NCBI GenBank assembly: GCA_025357635.1
Contig: JANXOV010000004.1
Coordinates: 62,001-126,000, forward strand
Source of the DNA: Pseudomonadota bacterium
GTDB lineage: Bacteria; Pseudomonadota; Gammaproteobacteria; Steroidobacterales; Steroidobacteraceae
DNA length: 64,000 nt
Direction of reading: 5' to 3'
Shown here: piece after piece, positions 25,601 to 33,506 of the stretch
Numbering within the stretch: position 1 is the first letter of the stretch
Layout: every line of letters starts with the position of its first letter
The notes under the pieces: generated by a model
What the model was told of the DNA's origin: nothing
Databases searched by the model: none
The model's input: only the letters and a program-made list of their open reading frames with translations
Translations under genes and position numbers: made by a program

Positions 25601-28516
25601 GGAATAGGAGGTGGACTGATACAAGGACACGGCAATGGGCTGATCGGCCCGCGGCTTGCCCTGCAGATCCAGCGCAAGCACGCGAAAGCGCATCTGCTCG
25701 GCGCTCGCCGCCCAGCCTTCGCGGCGAATCCCGACGCTCAGCGCCGAGGGCACCAGCTTGATGCGGCCGGTGCTGGTGAGGATTTCGCCATTGGCGTCCG
25801 CGTACTCGATCTCAGCCGTCAGACGCGAGGGCGCGTCGAGGCTGGGCAGGGATCCCAGCGTGACGCGCGCCGATCCGCCGGCATCGAGAGTCACGGCCAT
25901 CACCTGCGCCTTGCCGGATTCGGGCGCAGGACCCGCCTCGAAGTCGTAGTCTTCGGGTGTGCCGCTGCCGGCGACGAGACCTTCCTTGACCGGCGCGCCG
26001 CCGAATTGATAGTCCTCGTAGCCGGCAAAGCTCATGGGCTGCGGCTCGATCACGGTGCGCACCTTCACCGGCAGACCGCCGGCGCCGCCGCCGGACAGAT
26101 AGGCGACATGCACATCCAGGCTCACCTGCTTTGGCCGCACCAGCGGCTGCGGCGGCACGATGACGCTGCCGCGCATGGACGGCAGGCGGAATTGTTCCAC
26201 CTTGAAGCGCCCGCTCTGCCGCTCCGAGGAATTCTCATCTGCGATCAGGATGCGGTAATCGCCAAGCTTGGCTTCGAGGGGAATCTTCCATTCGCTTTCG
26301 GCGATGCCATCGGCGCCGAAGGCAACCTGCATGTCGTAGCGCTGACCACTGCCCTGATGCACGAGGCTCAATTTGCGCGTGGCCGGCATGCCGTTCAGCA
26401 CGCTGAGCCCGCTGATCTGGTGATGACGCAAAAAATGCTTCATCGACACGATTTCACCGGCCCGGAACAGCGGCCGGTCCAGCACCGTATGGTAGATGTC
26501 CTGCGCGTAGGCGCTGCCCACGGTCACGCCGAATTGGTACGGATCGATCCCTTGCGCCCAACCGGACTGCGTGAAACTGAAATCGCCGTCCTTCGTCACC
26601 GCCACCATGCGCGGCGGCGGTGAATACGGGTTGCACCCCGCATTGCCGCTGGGCTCGCCCAGTGAATGATCGATGGCGGCGAGTCCGTCGCGTCCTGTCC
26701 GCCCCGTCCACAACAGCGCGCCGCTGCAGTAATCGATGACCGACACGTCGGCAGCGTCGATGGGTGCGCCGGAATCCAGGCGCGTGACCCACACGGTTGA
26801 ACTCTCGCGGCCCCATTTGAAGTGCACGGCCATATTGGTCACCAGCGCCGCCGTATTCACATAGCGCGTCTGATCGCGGCCAAGGAGCGCGGCTCCCAAA
26901 ATGCGGCTCTCCAGTTCGACCACATAAAAGCCAGGCTCCTTGAGCGGAATGCCGATGACTTCTGCCGGCTTCTGGCCGGAGGGCTTGTCGAGCGAGAACG
27001 TCCTCACTTTGTCGCTCGCCTCAAAGACCGACGTAGTGCCCGTCTGCTCGCGCCAGAGGCGCGTGTTGACGTAGCCACCGGCAGCCTCGTCCTGCTGGTC
27101 CTCCAGCTTTTGTTTCAGCGCGCCCGGCGCCGGCTTTTCCGGCTCGACCCACTCGCCGCTCGGTTCATTCACCGCCTCGATGCGCCGCAGCCACGCCGCC
27201 ACCGCAGCCGGGTCATCTCCCAGCCTGAGCATCTTGGCCGGCAGCGACGACAGACGCGCGGTCAGACGCGGCTCCAGATTGCGCAGCGTCACCGGCAATA
27301 TGCCGCCTTCGCGCGCCTCGAGAATTCCAAAGGTTCCGGAGAATTTTGCAAGCGCCGGGTACTCGGCGACGCGCACCTCCAGCGGGAACCGCGCCGCATT
27401 CTCCAGCGGCCGGCCGGCATCATCAAGCAGACGATCCGGCAGGAGCACGGTCACCATCGAATTGTCTGCAAATGGACCCGTGAAAGAAACGCCCTCGAGG
27501 GTCGGCGCCTGCGCCGAGGACGGCGGCGCAGGAGCGTACAACGTGCCGTCCGCGGCGCGCAGGCGCACACCCAGTGCCAGCGCCCGCGGTACGGGCGCGG
27601 TAAAGTTGAGGTTGATGGGCTGCATGGGAATGCAGCCCGAGCGCGGATTGCTGCGCGTGCACTCCACCTGTGCCGTGAACGCGGCGCGCACGCTGAACGC
27701 CAGCTGCTGGTCCGCCGAGGTGGCGATGCCCGAGGGCGTCGAAATTCCTCTGCCCCAGTTCAAACGCACTTCGGTGGACGGCGGCAGCCGCCGCAGACAG
27801 CGCAGCACCGTGATCTGATCCTCGGCCTTTTCAAAGGCGCGATTGCGCACGCGCGCATTGGCAACCCGGCCGCTCTTCCACAGCAGTTGGTAGTAGTCGT
27901 ATCCCAGCGCGGCACGCTCTTTGAGCACGGCATCGCGCGCCGCGCCCGCAAGCACCTCGACAGGAATGCGTTCGGCGACTCCATCGATGAGGCAACTTGC
28001 ATGCATTTGAATCGAATCCAGCGTGGCCGGCGCATCCAGCTTCAGCAGGAACACCTGTTCTTCGTCCAGCGTCACCCAGCCTTCCCGCGGCAGCGAGCCC
28101 GTGATGGCCGGCCCGCCGGTGCTGAAGGAATACACGCGGTGGGACCTCAGCCTTGCGCCATCGAGCCCCTTCAATGCCTTGTCGGGCGTGAAACCGCAGC
28201 GCGCGCCGGCCGGCAGGTCCTCGTCGAAGTCATACACCCAGTTGCGGCCATCCGCCCAGCGGCCCTTGCCCGCGGCCGGGCACTTGACCGTCATCGGATC
28301 GGGCAGCCGCGGATCCCCCAGCGCCGCAACCGGCGCGCTGAATCGCACGGTGACCTGGCGTACGCCTTTGACCTCGCCTTGCGGTGAGAACTGCTCGATG
28401 CGCAGCGGCTCAAGTACAGGCTGGGGCGCAGGTTCCGCCGCGGATACGAACCCCGCGGTCCCGCAAAGAAAACCAATCAGACAGGCTTTTCGACCAATGA
28501 CGCGCACGGTTCGCAC
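22649..28516 (-). CDS. Bacterial alpha-2-macroglobulin family protein (YfhM-like)
   Basis: The 1955-residue secreted protein is paired with pbpC, the standard bacterial arrangement. A signal peptide ends near FVSA. MG domains follow, then the bait-region-containing middle, the A2M domain (LLLWKGRVTLDSQGNAGIT, LNDSLSSFRIVAVA), and the thioester motif CLEQ at about residue 1500 (YPYICLEQQVSRG), then the thioester-domain helices and receptor-like C-terminal domain (VVVDDPVPAGATVL). It probably traps proteases in the periplasm while PBP1C repairs the wall. It is longer than E. coli YfhM (1653 residues). The signal ends without a clear lipobox cysteine, so it may be soluble, not a lipoprotein. The start is a GTG and is uncertain by a few codons. 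Confidence 0.94.
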   Translation of the reverse strand: MRTVRVIGRKACLIGFLCGTAGFVSAAEPAPQPVLEPLRIEQFSPQGEVKGVRQVTVRFSAPVAALGDPRLPDPMTVKCPAAGKGRWADGRNWVYDFDEDLPAGARCGFTPDKALKGLDGARLRSHRVYSFSTGGPAITGSLPREGWVTLDEEQVFLLKLDAPATLDSIQMHASCLIDGVAERIPVEVLAGAARDAVLKERAALGYDYYQLLWKSGRVANARVRNRAFEKAEDQITVLRCLRRLPPSTEVRLNWGRGISTPSGIATSADQQLAFSVRAAFTAQVECTRSNPRSGCIPMQPINLNFTAPVPRALALGVRLRAADGTLYAPAPPSSAQAPTLEGVSFTGPFADNSMVTVLLPDRLLDDAGRPLENAARFPLEVRVAEYPALAKFSGTFGILEAREGGILPVTLRNLEPRLTARLSSLPAKMLRLGDDPAAVAAWLRRIEAVNEPSGEWVEPEKPAPGALKQKLEDQQDEAAGGYVNTRLWREQTGTTSVFEASDKVRTFSLDKPSGQKPAEVIGIPLKEPGFYVVELESRILGAALLGRDQTRYVNTAALVTNMAVHFKWGRESSTVWVTRLDSGAPIDAADVSVIDYCSGALLWTGRTGRDGLAAIDHSLGEPSGNAGCNPYSPPPRMVAVTKDGDFSFTQSGWAQGIDPYQFGVTVGSAYAQDIYHTVLDRPLFRAGEIVSMKHFLRHHQISGLSVLNGMPATRKLSLVHQGSGQRYDMQVAFGADGIAESEWKIPLEAKLGDYRILIADENSSERQSGRFKVEQFRLPSMRGSVIVPPQPLVRPKQVSLDVHVAYLSGGGAGGLPVKVRTVIEPQPMSFAGYEDYQFGGAPVKEGLVAGSGTPEDYDFEAGPAPESGKAQVMAVTLDAGGSARVTLGSLPSLDAPSRLTAEIEYADANGEILTSTGRIKLVPSALSVGIRREGWAASAEQMRFRVLALDLQGKPRADQPIAVSLYQSTSYSYRKRLIGGFYAYESSNETHRIAAACNGRTNAQGILLCEVAPGVSGEVLVRAEARDAQGQMAGATTSIWVAGKDDWWFGGTSGDRMDVLPEKKEYEAGETARFQVRMPFREATALVTVEREGVMSSFVTRLSGRAPAIDVPIGNNYAPNVYVSVLAVRGRVAHAQGKRSGGDAQEITALVDLNKPAYRLGLAKIKVGWKPHRLQVTVTPERSTFKVRDKARLQIHVARADGGLLPAGSEVSIAAVDEALLDLAPNPSWDLLSAMMGERGLDVWTSTAQMQVVGKRHYGRKAVPHGGGGGREADHAREQFDSLLLWKGRVTLDSQGNAGITVPLNDSLSSFRIVAVAHGGAQLFGSGSVSIATTQDLILLSGLPPLVREGDRYAATFTVRNTTQRALSIEATASVSPAAGESLAARRLDIPAGESRDLVWPMSVPIGSANAVWQVSVRDLNGTAGDKIKVTESVVPAFPVRTYQATIAQLSAPLTLPAQRPKGAVPGRGGLEITLRARLGDGLDGVREYMSGYPYICLEQQVSRGVALRDRAYFDAVVSRLPAYMDADGLLKYFPTDRLDGDDSLSAYVLAIAAEAGWPLPESDRQRIIQALQRFVTGKLIRRSALPTADLTIRKLAALDALSRYGAAEAGMLDSLSIDPNLWPTSAVIDWLGILSRVQGIAHAQERRDAALGILRSRLNFQGTIMTFSTERSDALWWLMISSDSNANRMLLAALPESAWREDIARLVRGALGRQQSGHWNTTVANAWGVLAMEKFSRAFESVPVSGATGIQYQSDKRVVNWPQPEGVAQLALPWAEGRANLGVAHIGKGKPWVMVRATAALPLDKPLFTGFKVTRTLTPVEPHRAGAYTRGDVIRVRLDLEAQSDMSWVVVDDPVPAGATVLGSGLGGQSELVQRNERREGWAWLAFEERRFDGYRGYYRFVPKGRWTVEYTVRLNNPGTFLLPATRVEAMYAPEMFGESPNAPVTVEPEHAPQ

Positions 28517-28624
28517 CCCAGGGCAGCTGTTGTTCGAATCGTATTATCCAGCGGGATTCTGGCGATGTGATGGCAGCATCCGGCTGCAATCGTGGCAGCA
28601 ATGCCCAACCCGGAGCGTGGAGGC

Positions 28625-28650
28625 AGGGCCGGAGCGCACGCTCCGGCCCT
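28625..28650 (-). terminator. Strong GC-rich hairpin after the small secreted protein gene
   Basis: Perfect 12-bp arms AGGGCCGGAGCG and CGCTCCGGCCCT flank a 2-base spacer, just past the stop of the gene at 28668-29108. No T-tract follows on the minus strand, so Rho-independent termination is uncertain. The remainder of the 28517-28667 gap shows a partial GGAGCGTGG repeat and nothing else. Confidence 0.45.
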
Positions 28651-28667
28651 CCTCGCTGCCGGTCGTA

Positions 28668-29108
28668 CTACTTCGAAATCAATTCGCGAACCAGCTCACT
28701 GCCGATCACCGTGCGCATCTGCTCGCGGCTGATCGCGCCCTTATTGGCATCGTCCATGGATCCAAAGATCTGCTTGTCGATGGCATCGGTCCGATCGTCC
28801 AAGCCATCCAGAGCCGCCATATTCTTGTATGTGACCGTCAGGATCAGGTCGGCGTCCTGGGGTGAGCGGGGCGTCGCACTATAAACATGGTACGCAACGA
28901 CAATGCCGGCCTTCAGAAAGGCTTCCATCTCTTTCTTGCGCTCGCCGCCCAGCCAGGTCATGTAGGCATCGAACATTCCGGGTTTGGTTCGAATCCAGGA
29001 CACCTGGGTCACAGCGCCTTCCGTGTACGACCGGCCTTCGGCCAAGGCCAGCCCGCCGGTCAGCGTCAGCAATGCAACGCAAATCATCTTCTTGTAGGAA
29101 AAGCTCAT
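28668..29108 (-). CDS. Small secreted protein of unknown function
   Basis: The 146-residue product has a clear signal peptide (KKMICVALLTLTGGLALA). The mature protein begins near EGRSYTEGAV and contains VSWIRTKPGMFDAYMTWLGG, VAYHVYSATPRSPQDADLIL and TVTYKNMAALDGLDDRT. The RxKPGxFDxYMxxL pattern recalls dimeric alpha-beta barrel (NIPSNAP/EthD-like) proteins, but this is only a resemblance. I chose the ATG at 29108, preceded by AGGGA at 9 bases; a GTG at 29141 would add 11 residues that do not look like a signal peptide. It is divergent from an amidohydrolase gene across about 107 bases. I do not recognise a function. Confidence 0.75.
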   Translation of the reverse strand: MSFSYKKMICVALLTLTGGLALAEGRSYTEGAVTQVSWIRTKPGMFDAYMTWLGGERKKEMEAFLKAGIVVAYHVYSATPRSPQDADLILTVTYKNMAALDGLDDRTDAIDKQIFGSMDDANKGAISREQMRTVIGSELVRELISK

Positions 29109-29215
29109 TGTTGTATTCCCTGTTTGATTTATTGAAGACACAATTCATCGTCAGGCTGCGATTGTAAGCCTACGTCAGATGAGATACTACGCACTCAAAT
29201 ATGAAGGAATCTCGC

Positions 29216-30328
29216 GTGAGCAAACGTTTCGTTCTTGTAGCCCAATGCCTGTTCCTCGCCGCAGGCGGTGTCCATGCTGCGGCCCAACAACCGCGTTCCT
29301 ACAGCCGCGCGGACTTTGCAAAGGTCCGCAAGTACGACGCCCATGTGCATGCCAACACGCTCGATCCCGCGTTCCTCGCCCAGGCAAAAGCCGACGGCTT
29401 CGAGTTGCTGTCCATCAACGTCGACTACCCGGATTTTCCGACCATCGATGAGCAGGCGCGCATTGCCGTCACGCTGCGCAAGAAAAATCCCAAGCGCTTT
29501 CACTATGCGACTGCGTTTTCAATGCGCGGATGGGGGACGTCAGGTTGGGCACAGCAGGCCACTGAACGCATCGCACAGGCGGTGACCGACGGCGCCGTGG
29601 CCGTCAAGATCTGGAAAAATGTCGGCATGGTCGAGAAGGACGCCAACGGGCAGCTCATCATGCTCGACGATCCGGGCTTCGACCCGGTGATCGCGCGCAT
29701 CGTGGCGCTGGGCATCCCGCTCATCGCCCATCAGGGCGAGCCTTACAATTGCTGGCTGCCGCTGGATCAAATGAGCAACGACAACGACCGCGAGTATTTC
29801 CGCGAGCACCCGCAGTACCACATGTTCTTGCACCCGGATCAACCCGCCTACGAAACACTCATGGGAGCGCGTGACCGATTCGTCTCGCGACATCCCGAAC
29901 TGCGCTTCGTCGGAGCACACATGGCGAGCCTGGAGTGGAGTGTGGACCGCCTGGCCGCGTTCCTCGACGCCCACCCCGCCGCCAACGCCGATCTGGCGGC
30001 GCGGATGACGGCGGTGCAGGTCCAGTCCCTGCAAGACCGGGACAAGGTGCGGCGGTTCTTCATTCGCTACGCGGACCGGCTCATGTACGCCTCGGATCTG
30101 ACCTACGCACCGGATGTCACGGCGGCGCAGTTTCGCAAAGAAGCGCATGAGTTCTGGCTGTCCGACTGGCGTTATCTGGCCACGGACGACTCGCAGCGCA
30201 TCGAGTCGATCCGGGCCGATGTGGCGGGACTGGCGCTGCCGCGCAGCGTCATCGATAAGATCTATTACACCAACGCCAGCCGGGAGTTCGTTCGCCGTCA
30301 GACTAGGGCTGAATCACTCCGTCGATGA
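29216..30328 (+). CDS. Secreted amidohydrolase family 2 protein (TIM-barrel metal hydrolase)
   Basis: About 370 residues with a signal peptide (FVLVAQCLFLAAGGVHA). The amidohydrolase-2 fold is shown by YDAHVHANTLD (HxH metal ligands), VAVKIWKNVGM with the bridging lysine, IPLIAHQGEP, LRFVGAHMASLEW, and the late Asp in LMYASDLTY. Members hydrolyse or decarboxylate ring and carboxylate substrates; the substrate here is unknown. The GTG at 29216 has AAGGAA 7 bases upstream, better than the ATG at 29201. The 3' end overlaps the converging exoprotein gene by 26 bases. Confidence 0.85.
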   Translation: MSKRFVLVAQCLFLAAGGVHAAAQQPRSYSRADFAKVRKYDAHVHANTLDPAFLAQAKADGFELLSINVDYPDFPTIDEQARIAVTLRKKNPKRFHYATAFSMRGWGTSGWAQQATERIAQAVTDGAVAVKIWKNVGMVEKDANGQLIMLDDPGFDPVIARIVALGIPLIAHQGEPYNCWLPLDQMSNDNDREYFREHPQYHMFLHPDQPAYETLMGARDRFVSRHPELRFVGAHMASLEWSVDRLAAFLDAHPAANADLAARMTAVQVQSLQDRDKVRRFFIRYADRLMYASDLTYAPDVTAAQFRKEAHEFWLSDWRYLATDDSQRIESIRADVAGLALPRSVIDKIYYTNASREFVRRQTRAESLRR

Positions 30329-32513
30329 CCTTCGGCGAGGCAGTGACGCTCGGCTCGACGCCGATGTACTGTACGTCCGCAGGGTCGCTTGGGTCGTGTG
30401 TTCCGCCGGACGGCGGCGTGACGGTCGACAAGGTCATCGCAGCACACGGACTGGAGGCGCTCGGACCCAGGTCCTTAAGTCGAATTTCCGCGCTCAGCGC
30501 CCTGACGATCAACGGTGTCGAGGGACTGGGCAAGGTCATGGTCGCTCCATCCGGCAGGGAAAACTGCGGAACGTAGCGTGCGTTCGGCGAATCGCAAGTA
30601 ACCTTCGCATTGTTGACCGGATCGACGCAGCTGCCCGGAATGCCGTACAGATTTCCAAAGCCGTTGAACTGCAACAGGATGGGCACGCCGGCATAGCTGC
30701 CGTAGGCGGGATCATTCGGCACGGTGTAGGCGATGTTTTGCGGCGCATCGAATGCGACCACACTCGTGCCATCGGTCAGCCACAGCGACTGACTCCATTG
30801 CTGGGGACCGGTTGCCCAGGTGTAATAGGTCAGCGGGTTGCTGGGTTCACATACGGTCCCGACAGGCACTGCGCCCGCACAGTTGCCGTTGGTCAAAGGC
30901 GCATCGAACAACCGTCCGCTATGAATCCCGTTTTGTGCATACATGGACCCCTGCGGATATTGACTGGCTTGCTCCAGCACCACAGGCGCGGCCGTGCCGC
31001 CCGAGCTGTCCTCCAGGCCGCCGGCGTCAAAGCTGTAGCTCACAGTGTTCGCAGCCGGCGCGTTGAACCACTGATGCTCCGTCCCGTTGCCGTAGGGCGT
31101 CGTCTGCGCATTGCCGGCGGCGAAGGCGGCGAGCGAAGCCGCGGTCGGGCATTGACTCAGACAATTGAGCGCCAGGGCGATGGAGCCGGGAATCACCGTC
31201 GACTGTGTGTAGAAGTTCACGGGATCCGCGGTGATATGCGGCACGCCGGTCGGCGGGATATTGATGTTCCCGCCGTAAGAATCAGCCCAACCCGAGATGG
31301 GCTGATTGTCGAACGCATGCAGGGCGACGTGCGCGACCGGCGAAATTGGGAGGGTCACACAGCCGCTTTGGCTGCATTGCTGAGTGCCCGCGATCACGAA
31401 GGACTGGGTGGCCGAGTCCCATTGCGCCTGCCAGTTCTGGAAGCCGCTGAGCGTTGCATTATCAGTGAGCCCGGCCAGGTCGATGATGATGGTGAATGGA
31501 ATCTTGTTCAATGAATCAAGCGTCGTGGATTGTTGTGTCCATTGGGTCAGCTTGCCGCCGACCTTGGACAGCGAGTAGCCAGTCGTGTTGCCGGAGCGCT
31601 TGTCAGTGATCGCAAGGCCGGGAACGGGCTGCGCATCGGGCAGCGTATTCAAATCCAGGCCCTGGAAATTGATGCCCCAGTAATTGGCGAAGCCGAAATA
31701 GGAGACGCCCTGCAGGGTGGCCACAATCGGAAACCCAGGATTTGCAAGGTCGACCCGCGTGCCGTCATTGGCGTTGTAGGTTCCGTACTGCCACACCGAT
31801 CGCTCGGCGTTTGCTTTGGAGCGGTCGAAACACTGATCGTTCGTGCCATCGCTGCGCCGGAAGAAGCCGGCATCATAGGCAAAATTGAAAGTCGGCCCAC
31901 CGACTGCGCTGATCGTTCCGGTTCCGGCCGTGGTCGATGTCGCCGACAGCGCCATCGCCGAATTGCTTGAATTTCCACCGGTCTCATACTGACTGATGGA
32001 ACTTGCCTGGGAATCGATGAATCCGTTGAAAGCCGTGGCGCCGCTCTTCTTGCCCAGGTAGTCCAACCGGAACAGGCCATAGGGCTGACCGTCGGATGGC
32101 GAGGCCGTAGCCGATAAGTGGATGAACACGTCCAGGGCATTGCCCTCTTCGGTCATCGACAGCCACACCTTCCCGATCATCGGCTCGGCGTCCGAGACGC
32201 GTGCGACGTCGAGGACTGCGGTGGCGTAATTCGTGGCGCCGGCGCCCGCGGCGCTCGCCTTCTTGCTGTCGCATTTGTTCATGTCGACCAGCGCAATGTA
32301 CGGACCGGCGTTGACCATGGCGCCGGCATCCATGGCACCCAGGATGCACAGCACCATGTTCAGGCTCGAGATGCTGTCCGAGGTCCGATCCTGAACGTAT
32401 TCGTTCTGCGGATCGGTCACGTAGGGAGCGCTCGAGGGTATTGCAGCCTGGACGGCGCCACAGATGAAACTGGTCGCGACCAGCGCAGCGCGGGACAACC
32501 ATTGTGAGTTCAT
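30303..32513 (-). CDS. Large secreted protein of unknown function
   Basis: I do not recognise this 736-residue protein. It has a signal peptide (LVATSFICGAVQAA). The mature part is rich in Ser, Thr, Gly and Asn, with little charge, and reads like an extracellular beta-rich protein. It has twelve cysteines, several spaced as close pairs (CSQSGC, CLSQC, NCAGAVPVGTVC), suggesting six disulfides. A block near the N-terminus (NEYVQDRTSDSISSLNMVLC, then PYIALVDMNKC, KVWLSMTEEGNALDVFIHLS) looks like a defined domain. An ATG at 32513 with TAAGGCG upstream gives the start. It follows a 53-residue lipoprotein gene by 10 bases, and the pair appears to be one transcript behind a structured leader. Confidence 0.8.
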   Translation of the reverse strand: MNSQWLSRAALVATSFICGAVQAAIPSSAPYVTDPQNEYVQDRTSDSISSLNMVLCILGAMDAGAMVNAGPYIALVDMNKCDSKKASAAGAGATNYATAVLDVARVSDAEPMIGKVWLSMTEEGNALDVFIHLSATASPSDGQPYGLFRLDYLGKKSGATAFNGFIDSQASSISQYETGGNSSNSAMALSATSTTAGTGTISAVGGPTFNFAYDAGFFRRSDGTNDQCFDRSKANAERSVWQYGTYNANDGTRVDLANPGFPIVATLQGVSYFGFANYWGINFQGLDLNTLPDAQPVPGLAITDKRSGNTTGYSLSKVGGKLTQWTQQSTTLDSLNKIPFTIIIDLAGLTDNATLSGFQNWQAQWDSATQSFVIAGTQQCSQSGCVTLPISPVAHVALHAFDNQPISGWADSYGGNINIPPTGVPHITADPVNFYTQSTVIPGSIALALNCLSQCPTAASLAAFAAGNAQTTPYGNGTEHQWFNAPAANTVSYSFDAGGLEDSSGGTAAPVVLEQASQYPQGSMYAQNGIHSGRLFDAPLTNGNCAGAVPVGTVCEPSNPLTYYTWATGPQQWSQSLWLTDGTSVVAFDAPQNIAYTVPNDPAYGSYAGVPILLQFNGFGNLYGIPGSCVDPVNNAKVTCDSPNARYVPQFSLPDGATMTLPSPSTPLIVRALSAEIRLKDLGPSASSPCAAMTLSTVTPPSGGTHDPSDPADVQYIGVEPSVTASPKVIDGVIQP

Positions 32514-32523
32514 GGGGTACGCC

Positions 32524-32685
32524 TTAATTTGCGGTGACGACGGAAACAGACTTCGGGGTTTGCACGCCGGTGGGCAAAGCGGTCGGCGGCGCAGGCGTCG
32601 GCGCGCTCGCGGATGAACCGCCGCCGCATCCACTCTGCGACACGCAGGCCAGCGCGGCCAATAAGAAAAGAGCCGGATACTTCAT
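32524..32685 (-). CDS. Small lipoprotein, 53 residues
   Basis: The product has a short hydrophobic signal (YPALFLLAALACVSQSGC) ending in a cysteine that can be lipidated, though Gln at -3 is unusual for a lipobox. A Gly-rich then Ala/Pro/Thr-rich tail follows (GGGSSASAPTPAPPTALPTG) that would be a flexible tether. GGGAGA lies about 9 bases before the ATG at 32685. It is 10 bases upstream of the large secreted protein, so it may be a surface or assembly partner, or act as a translated leader. The open frame continues upstream to 33141 inside the acetyltransferase gene, and that part is not coding. Confidence 0.65.
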   Translation of the reverse strand: MKYPALFLLAALACVSQSGCGGGSSASAPTPAPPTALPTGVQTPKSVSVVTAN

Positions 32686-32707
32686 GAGCAGATCTCCCGA
32701 GAACGAC

Positions 32708-32753
32708 TTCGAACCGCACAGCGCCATCGCCTGTAAAAGGCGAGTTGTTCGAA
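32708..32753 (-). promoter_or_regulatory. Structured 5' leader of the lipoprotein/exoprotein transcript
   Basis: On the minus strand an outer stem TTCGAAC/GTTCGAA (32747-32753 with 32708-32714) encloses a hairpin TCGCC-TTTTACA-GGCGA (32739-32743 with 32727-32731). The element ends about 22 bases before the lipoprotein ATG. It does not match a riboswitch class I can name. A 10-bp palindrome CTGTCGACAG (32756-32765) lies just upstream. Nothing else is visible in the 32686-32885 gap. Confidence 0.4.
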
Positions 32754-32885
32754 TGCTGTCGACAGGAAATCGCGTCGCTTGAGTTGACAGAATCTCAAAG
32801 CGGGCGAGCACAGGCCCGCCAGGGCGATCGGGGAGAATCGATGTCAGGAATCTGCAACCGCCATCACACTCTCGTCCGCGTCCCC

Positions 32886-33482
32886 TTAGACGCGGACGCG
32901 GCTCAATTGCCAGTTCAGGTGCGAGCGCACGGCCGGCCACTCCGGTGCGATGATGCTGTACACGCAGGTGTCGCGCAGCGTGCCATCGTCCGCGCGCTGA
33001 TGATGACGCAGGATGCCGTCGAGCCTGGCGCCCAGGCGCTCGATGGCGCGGCGGCTGGCGGTGTTGAAAAAGTGCGTGCGGAATTCCACTGCGATGCAGT
33101 TCAGCGCCTCGAAGGCGTGCGTCAACAGCAGGATCTTGCATTGCGTGTTCAGCGCTGTTCGCTGCACCCGCCTGCGATACCAGGTCGAGCCGATCTCCAT
33201 GCGCTGATTCGCGGCGTCGAGGTTCATGTAGGTGGTCATGCCCACGGCCCGGCCGGTGGCGTTGTCGATGACCGCGAAGGGCAGCATGCTGCCCTCAGCC
33301 TGCAGGTGCAGCCGCCGTTCGATCTCGCGGCGCATGGCGTCGGGGTGCGGCACGGAGGTGTACCACAGCTTCCAAAGTTCGCCGTCCCTGACCGACTCCG
33401 CCAGATCATCGTGATGATGCGGGCGCAGTGGTTCCAGATTGACGCTTGCGCTGCTCAAGCTGACGGGTTCAAGCCATGACAT
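32886..33482 (-). CDS. GNAT-family N-acetyltransferase (RimJ/RimL-like)
   Basis: The 198-residue protein has the RimJ/RimL arrangement: VNLEPLRPHHHDDL at the N-terminus, LPFAVIDNATGRAVGMTTYM as the beta-4 strand, RMEIGSTWYRRRVQRTALNT in the acetyl-CoA loop, LLLTHAFEALNCIAVEFRTH, and FNTASRRAIERLGARLDGIL. Members acetylate N-terminal or side-chain amines, or small molecules, in the cytoplasm. The usual Q/RxxGxG/A loop is replaced by RRRVQRTA, as in many of these proteins. It lies at the 3' end of the glucan-processing operon, 24 bases after the preceding gene, but a functional link is not evident. Confidence 0.88.
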   Translation of the reverse strand: MSWLEPVSLSSASVNLEPLRPHHHDDLAESVRDGELWKLWYTSVPHPDAMRREIERRLHLQAEGSMLPFAVIDNATGRAVGMTTYMNLDAANQRMEIGSTWYRRRVQRTALNTQCKILLLTHAFEALNCIAVEFRTHFFNTASRRAIERLGARLDGILRHHQRADDGTLRDTCVYSIIAPEWPAVRSHLNWQLSRVRV

Positions 33483-33506
33483 GGGCGCAGTATGAACCGC
33501 CCCCGC

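Noticed and set aside
26822..28387. Plus-strand open frame of about 520 codons inside the alpha-2-macroglobulin gene
   Set aside because: Antisense shadow; no start context and no recognisable protein.
32756..32765. Palindrome CTGTCGACAG as a LexA box
   Set aside because: LexA boxes need CTG and CAG half-sites separated by about ten bases; these are adjacent, and no SOS gene follows.
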